Source of the DNA: Stenotrophomonas maltophilia
GTDB lineage: Bacteria; Pseudomonadota; Gammaproteobacteria; Xanthomonadales; Xanthomonadaceae
Direction: 5' to 3'
NCBI RefSeq assembly: GCF_013464915.1
Contig: NZ_RAVT01000026.1
Span: 39,285 to 81,026, forward strand
Length of the DNA: 41,742 nt
A program made the position numbers and the translations under genes. Shown piece after piece: positions 36,398-41,742 of this stretch; positions within the stretch are counted from its first letter, which is position 1; each line of letters begins with the position of its first letter. The notes under the pieces were generated by a model. That model did not search any database, was not told where the DNA came from, and was given only the letters and a program-made list of their open reading frames with translations.

Positions 36398-37612
36398 TCA
36401 GCGCTCGGCAGGCGATGCCGCCGGCAGTGCTTCGGTCGCCGCCACCGGTGCGGCCTCGCCCTCGCCGGCCGGCTCCTGCTCCACCGGATCAACGTCAAAC
36501 GGTGTACGGAACACCAGCGACGGCAGCAGCGTGGTCAATGCCGCATACAGCAGCAGCGCGCCGAACAGCACCGCCGGAATCTGGAAGCGCTCGCGCATGA
36601 TCGCCGCCAGCACCAGCGTGAAGATCAGCGTCGGTGCCAGTGCCAGCGAGACCCGCAGACTGCTGCGGAAGCTCTCGCCGAACATCACCCGGCGCTGCAG
36701 CCAGACCACGCCGATGCGCAGCGGCAGCACCACCAGGGTGATCACGATGCCCAGCCCCAGCGCCTCGAAGCTGAGCGCTTCACTGGGCACCTTTGTGCCG
36801 GCGTTGAAGAAGTAGAACGGCACGAAGAACGACGCGAACAGGCGCAGCGCGTGCAGGTTCTCGTGCGAAGCCAGCAGCGGCATGCGCTGGTGCAGCAGGC
36901 GCGCGACCAGCCCGGCGATGAACGCGCCCACCAGGTAATACACGCCCAGCAGGTAGGTGATGTAGGCCGCCACCATGCCCACCATCACCAGCAGCGAGAA
37001 CTCTGAACCCGGCGCGTGCGGCGCTACCCAGCGTCCCAGCGCGATGAACAGCAGCGGCAGGCCGATCATCATCGCCAGCAGGGCCAGGCTGGACAGCGCC
37101 ATGTGGCCCGGGTCACCGGCCTGCAGCACGATGAACAACGCCGCCAGCGCCAGCAGTTCACCGGCAATGGCCTTGCTGGTCACCCAGAACCGCTCGTCTT
37201 CGCTGAGGCCCAGCCGCGACAGCGAATCCATGATGAAGCCGGTGGAGGGCGTCAGCAGCGCCAGCGCCAACAGGCCGGCGGCCTGCCATGGCAACCCCGC
37301 ATAGCGCCAGGCCAGCCAGCCCACGCCGAACAACGTCGCACTGCGGATCACCAGGTGCGCCAGCAGCGGCCACATGCCACGGCGCAGCGCCTGCAGGTCC
37401 ACTTCCAGGCCGGCGAACAGGAACAGCGAGGAAATACCCAGCGTGGCCAGCAGGCCGATCACCGCATCGTGGGCCTGGTCGCCCAGCCAGAGCATGCCGA
37501 TGATGCCGAACAGCAGGCAGGTCAGTGGTGCGGGCAGGCTGAAGCGCTGCAGCGCGCGCGGGATCACCAGCAGCGCGAAGATCAGCAGCAGGTAGATCAA
37601 CTCATGGCTCAT
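36398..37612 (-). CDS. Cation:proton antiporter (Kef/CPA2 type)
   Basis: A 404-residue membrane protein of the Na+/H+ exchanger (CPA2) family. Opening LIYLLLIFALLVIPRALQRF, then segments such as LLTPSTGFIMDSL (the substrate-site half-helix) and YLVGAFIAGLVARLL. About eleven to twelve membrane segments. The C-terminus is Pro/Glu/Ala-rich, with no RCK (TrkA-N) domain, which separates it from full KefB/C. The ion is unknown. It follows blaL2 on the same strand after 86 bases that carry small hairpins. Confidence 0.9.
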   Translation of the reverse strand: MSHELIYLLLIFALLVIPRALQRFSLPAPLTCLLFGIIGMLWLGDQAHDAVIGLLATLGISSLFLFAGLEVDLQALRRGMWPLLAHLVIRSATLFGVGWLAWRYAGLPWQAAGLLALALLTPSTGFIMDSLSRLGLSEDERFWVTSKAIAGELLALAALFIVLQAGDPGHMALSSLALLAMMIGLPLLFIALGRWVAPHAPGSEFSLLVMVGMVAAYITYLLGVYYLVGAFIAGLVARLLHQRMPLLASHENLHALRLFASFFVPFYFFNAGTKVPSEALSFEALGLGIVITLVVLPLRIGVVWLQRRVMFGESFRSSLRVSLALAPTLIFTLVLAAIMRERFQIPAVLFGALLLYAALTTLLPSLVFRTPFDVDPVEQEPAGEGEAAPVAATEALPAASPAER

Positions 37613-37698
37613 CGGGGTCTTCCGTGGGGTTCGAACGCGCGCAGGATGCGCGCGCCGAACCGATCCGGCAAGCCGTCCCGGGATGACTCCCGGTTACC

Positions 37699-38610
37699 TC
37701 ATCCGATCAGGCGATCGGCGATGCGGCCCACCTGTGCCAGCACGGTAGCGCGTTGCTCGTAGCTGATCGCACCCGCCTGCAGATAGGCGGTCAGCACCCA
37801 GGGCGCGCCCCCGGCCACGGGCCACAGCACTGCAATATCGTTGCGCGCGTCCTCGCCATTGCTGCCGGTCTTGTCGCCAACGCGCCAGCGCTTGCCGAGG
37901 CCCGCACGCAGGCAGGCGTCGCCGGTTTCGTTGTCGATCAGCCAGTCGGCCAACTGCTGTCGCGAAGCCGGTTGCAGCACCTCGCCCAGCACCACGCGCT
38001 GCAGGGTCGTGGCCATCGCCGCCGGCGTGGTGGTGTCGCGTGGATCGCCCTTGGCGAAACTGTTCAGCTCCGGCTCCAGCCGGTCGCTGCGGCTGACCGT
38101 ATCGCCGCTGGCGCGCAGGAACGCGGTCACCGCGGGCGGCCCGCCGACCACGCCGAACAACAGGTTGGCAGCCGTGTTGTCGCTGGTGATGATCGTGGCC
38201 CGGCACAGGTCGCGCACGGTCATGTCCTTGCCGGCATGGCGACGGGTGACCGGTGCGTGCGAGAGCAGGTCGGCCTCGCGCACCGGCACGCGCCGGTCGA
38301 GCAGCGACGGGGTGCGCTCGGCCTGGCTGAGCACGGTGGCGGCCAGCATGCTCTTGAAGGTGCTGCACATCGGGAAGCGCTCGTCCTGGCGATGGCCGAC
38401 GCGGCGGCCGCTGGCGGTATCGAGCAGGGTTACGCCCAAGCGTCCTGCGCAGGCCTTCTCCAGCGCGGCGAAATCACTGGCGGCGGTGATGGCGGCATCG
38501 GTCGGGGCGGCGGCGGTCGTCACGCCCGCCGCACGTGCCAGCAACGGCAGGGCAAGCGAGGAAGCAACAGCGGCACCACTGAACTGCAGGAATCGGCGAC
38601 GGGCGAGCAT
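37699..38610 (-). CDS. blaL2: L2 class A beta-lactamase
   Basis: A 303-residue inducible cephalosporinase characteristic of S. maltophilia. It has a twin-arginine signal (ARRRFLQFSGAAV, residues 3-15). Active-site motifs: STFK (SxxK), SDN in ITSDNTAAN, the Glu in EPELNS (omega loop), and KTG in GDKTGSNGEDARNDIAV. The ATG at 38610 has AGGAG upstream; the longer frame to 38688 reads into the intergenic promoter. It is divergent from ampR across 174 bases, the arrangement in which AmpR senses cell-wall fragments and turns on L2 and L1. Confidence 0.97.
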   Translation of the reverse strand: MLARRRFLQFSGAAVASSLALPLLARAAGVTTAAAPTDAAITAASDFAALEKACAGRLGVTLLDTASGRRVGHRQDERFPMCSTFKSMLAATVLSQAERTPSLLDRRVPVREADLLSHAPVTRRHAGKDMTVRDLCRATIITSDNTAANLLFGVVGGPPAVTAFLRASGDTVSRSDRLEPELNSFAKGDPRDTTTPAAMATTLQRVVLGEVLQPASRQQLADWLIDNETGDACLRAGLGKRWRVGDKTGSNGEDARNDIAVLWPVAGGAPWVLTAYLQAGAISYEQRATVLAQVGRIADRLIG

Positions 38611-38784
38611 GCGGGGTTCTCCTGGGGACCATTCGATTATTGGAGCCCACGGCCAGGACGACCAGCGCGAAAACCCAGCACCAGCCATTAGATTTATTGA
38701 TGCCTATTACGATAATCCCTGCGATTAACGGTATTTCCCGTTCAGGCGTTAGGATCAGCCATCACCCAGGCTCACGACTCGACG
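38611..38784. promoter_or_regulatory. blaL2-ampR divergent promoter and AmpR site region
   Basis: The 174-base intergenic region holds an A/T-rich core at about 38690-38745 (ATTAGATTTATTGATGCC; TTACGATAATCCCTGCG; GATTAACGG). This contains LysR-type T-N11-A arrangements, as expected for AmpR binding between the two genes. The exact operator cannot be fixed without footprint data. Confidence 0.7.
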
Positions 38785-39648
38785 ATGCTGCACCCGACTC
38801 TGCCGCTGAACGCGCTGCGTGCCTTCGAAGCCGCCGCCCGCCACCAGAACTTCACCCGTGCCGCACTGGAGCTGTGCGTCAGCCAGGCCGCGCTGAGCCA
38901 TCAGATCCGCGGCCTGGAGGACCGGCTGGGCATCCGCCTGTTCCATCGGCTGCCGCGTGGCGTGGCGCTCACCGATGAAGGTGCGGCGCTGTATCCCGTT
39001 CTCAACGAATCGTTCGAGCGCATCTCTGCCAGCATCGCGCGCTACACCGGTGGCCCGGCCCGCGAGGTGCTGACCCTGGGCGTGGTCGGCACCTTCGCCA
39101 CTGGCTGGCTGCTGCCACGACTGGCTGCGTTCGAGAGCGCGCATCCGGACATCGAGCTGCGCCTGCAGACCCACAACAACCGCATCGACCTGGCCGGTGA
39201 AGGCCTGGACCTGGCAATCCGGTTCGGCGATGGCGACTGGCAGGGCCAGGCCTGCACGGCGATTCTGGATGCGCCGTTCGCGCCGCTGTGCGCCCCGGCG
39301 CTGGCACGGCGCCTGAAACAGCCGCGTGACCTGGGCACGCTGCCGCTGCTGCGCTCCTACCGCAGCGACGAGTGGCCGCGCTGGCTGCAGGCAGCCGGCG
39401 TCAGCGGCGTGGACGCCCGCGGGCCGGTGTTTGATTCGTCGCTGACGGTGGCGATGGCCGCCGCCGGGGGTGCGGGCGTGGCCCTGCTGCCGCTGCGCAT
39501 GTTCGAACAGGAACTGGCCGAGGGACGCCTGCTGCAGCCGTTCGGCACCACGCTGGATCTGGGGCGTTACTGGCTGACACGGCTGCGCTCGCGTGCCGAA
39601 CGTGAGCCGGCCAAGCGCTTCCGCGAGTGGCTGCAGGCGCAGGGATGA
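38785..39648 (+). CDS. ampR: LysR-type regulator AmpR of blaL2
   Basis: A 287-residue LysR regulator. N-terminal helix-turn-helix LNALRAFEAAARHQNFTRAA, then LSHQIRGLEDRLGIRLFHR (about residues 7-60). The co-inducer domain includes GVVGTFATGWLLPRLAAFE and LRLQTHNNRIDLAGEGLDLAIR, the AmpR-type THNNR and DLAIRFG. It senses anhydro-muropeptides versus UDP-MurNAc-pentapeptide. Its stop codon is the left edge of a perfect palindrome, which also ends the convergent ABC-F gene. Confidence 0.96.
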   Translation: MLHPTLPLNALRAFEAAARHQNFTRAALELCVSQAALSHQIRGLEDRLGIRLFHRLPRGVALTDEGAALYPVLNESFERISASIARYTGGPAREVLTLGVVGTFATGWLLPRLAAFESAHPDIELRLQTHNNRIDLAGEGLDLAIRFGDGDWQGQACTAILDAPFAPLCAPALARRLKQPRDLGTLPLLRSYRSDEWPRWLQAAGVSGVDARGPVFDSSLTVAMAAAGGAGVALLPLRMFEQELAEGRLLQPFGTTLDLGRYWLTRLRSRAEREPAKRFREWLQAQG

Positions 39649-39715
39649 AAAAGGGGACGGAGGGGATTAAGTCGTTTGTGCCACAAACGACTTAATCCCC
39701 TCCGTCCCCTTTTTC
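39647..39715. terminator. Perfect 69-base palindrome between ampR and the ABC-F gene
   Basis: Two exact 34-base arms (39647-39680 and 39682-39715) flank one central C. The left arm starts GAAAAAGGGGACGGAGGGG and the right ends CCCCTCCGTCCCCTTTTTC. The T-run at one end of each strand suits bidirectional termination of the convergent genes. It overlaps the ampR TGA. The arms are much longer than a terminator needs, suggesting a mobile palindromic repeat. Confidence 0.85.
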
Positions 39716-39724
39716 GGTTGCAGG

Positions 39725-41590
<1,866 letters not shown>

Positions 41591-41742
41591 CGGGGGAGGG
41601 GTCCATATAACCGAATGGAATGTGCTGGTGAGCACTGTTCCTGCGACGCAATTCTAGCGTTAACGAATACTTGACGCGCCCCGGGATGCGCGGCGGCAGG
41701 CCAACTCTCTCCCTCGTCGGCCCCGCGCAGCCCCCGGGCCCC
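41591..41742. other. Upstream region of the ABC-F gene
   Basis: The last 152 bases hold no gene I can support. The short A/T-rich part at about 41603-41675 (CATATAACCGAATGGAATG; TTAACGAATACTTGACG) probably includes the minus-strand promoter. The final bases are GC-rich and leave the window. Confidence 0.4.

Overview
The window comes from a high-GC gammaproteobacterium of the Xanthomonadaceae, almost certainly a Stenotrophomonas of the S. maltophilia complex. The best markers are the L2 class A beta-lactamase with its divergent ampR regulator, the xanthomonad copLAB copper-resistance operon, and many GTAG-type palindromic repeats (SMAG/REP-like) between genes. Both window ends fall between genes (the last gene, an ABC-F ATPase, starts at 41590).

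Layout. 1-290: repeats. 291-2096: recQ. 2243-5520: copL-copA-copB. 5602-7955: a GNAT acetyltransferase, a zinc-ribbon protein (minus), a CPBP membrane protease and a single-domain response regulator. 8032-9904: two tandem paralogous secreted esterases (minus). 9905-10655: repeats, no clear gene. 10656-11012: small gene of unknown function. 11265-16155: a cassette visibly richer in A+T, with a 56-residue microcin-like precursor and a CPBP membrane protein on the minus strand, and a divergent C39-peptidase ABC exporter plus HlyD-type adaptor on the plus strand. A decayed copy of the 10656 gene lies at 16470-16669, so the cassette sits between an intact and a broken copy of one gene. 16748-18392: small secreted protein, tRNA-Lys, HExxH metalloprotease. 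18458-19903: queC and queE. 19961-20174: repeat array. 20206-30303: tol-pal (cpoB, pal, tolB, tolA, tolR, tolQ, ybgC) joined to ruvB, then kup, ruvA, ruvC, followed by yebC to 31140, all read from the minus strand. 31317-34669: hydrolase, second GNAT, acidic-tailed protein, aspS. 34828-37612: DUF3011 protein, lipoprotein, Kef-type antiporter. 37699-39648: blaL2 and divergent ampR. 39725-41590: ABC-F ATPase.

How the parts work together. Most genes are ordinary housekeeping or intrinsic-resistance functions: envelope integrity (Tol-Pal), Holliday-junction processing (RuvABC, RecQ), queuosine synthesis, copper detoxification and inducible beta-lactam resistance. The exception is the 11.2-16.5 kb cassette. 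The precursor has a textbook class II microcin leader (MREL start, E at position 8, VSGA before the cut). The next gene in the same transcription unit is a CPBP protein of the type used for bacteriocin self-immunity. The divergent pair encodes the matching leader-cleaving exporter and adaptor. I infer a microcin-like secretion system whose predicted 41-residue product is anionic and cysteine-free. A second, weaker peptide candidate lies just behind the HlyD gene, and a frameshifted coding remnant lies upstream of the first peptide. All assignments come from reading motifs; no database search was run.
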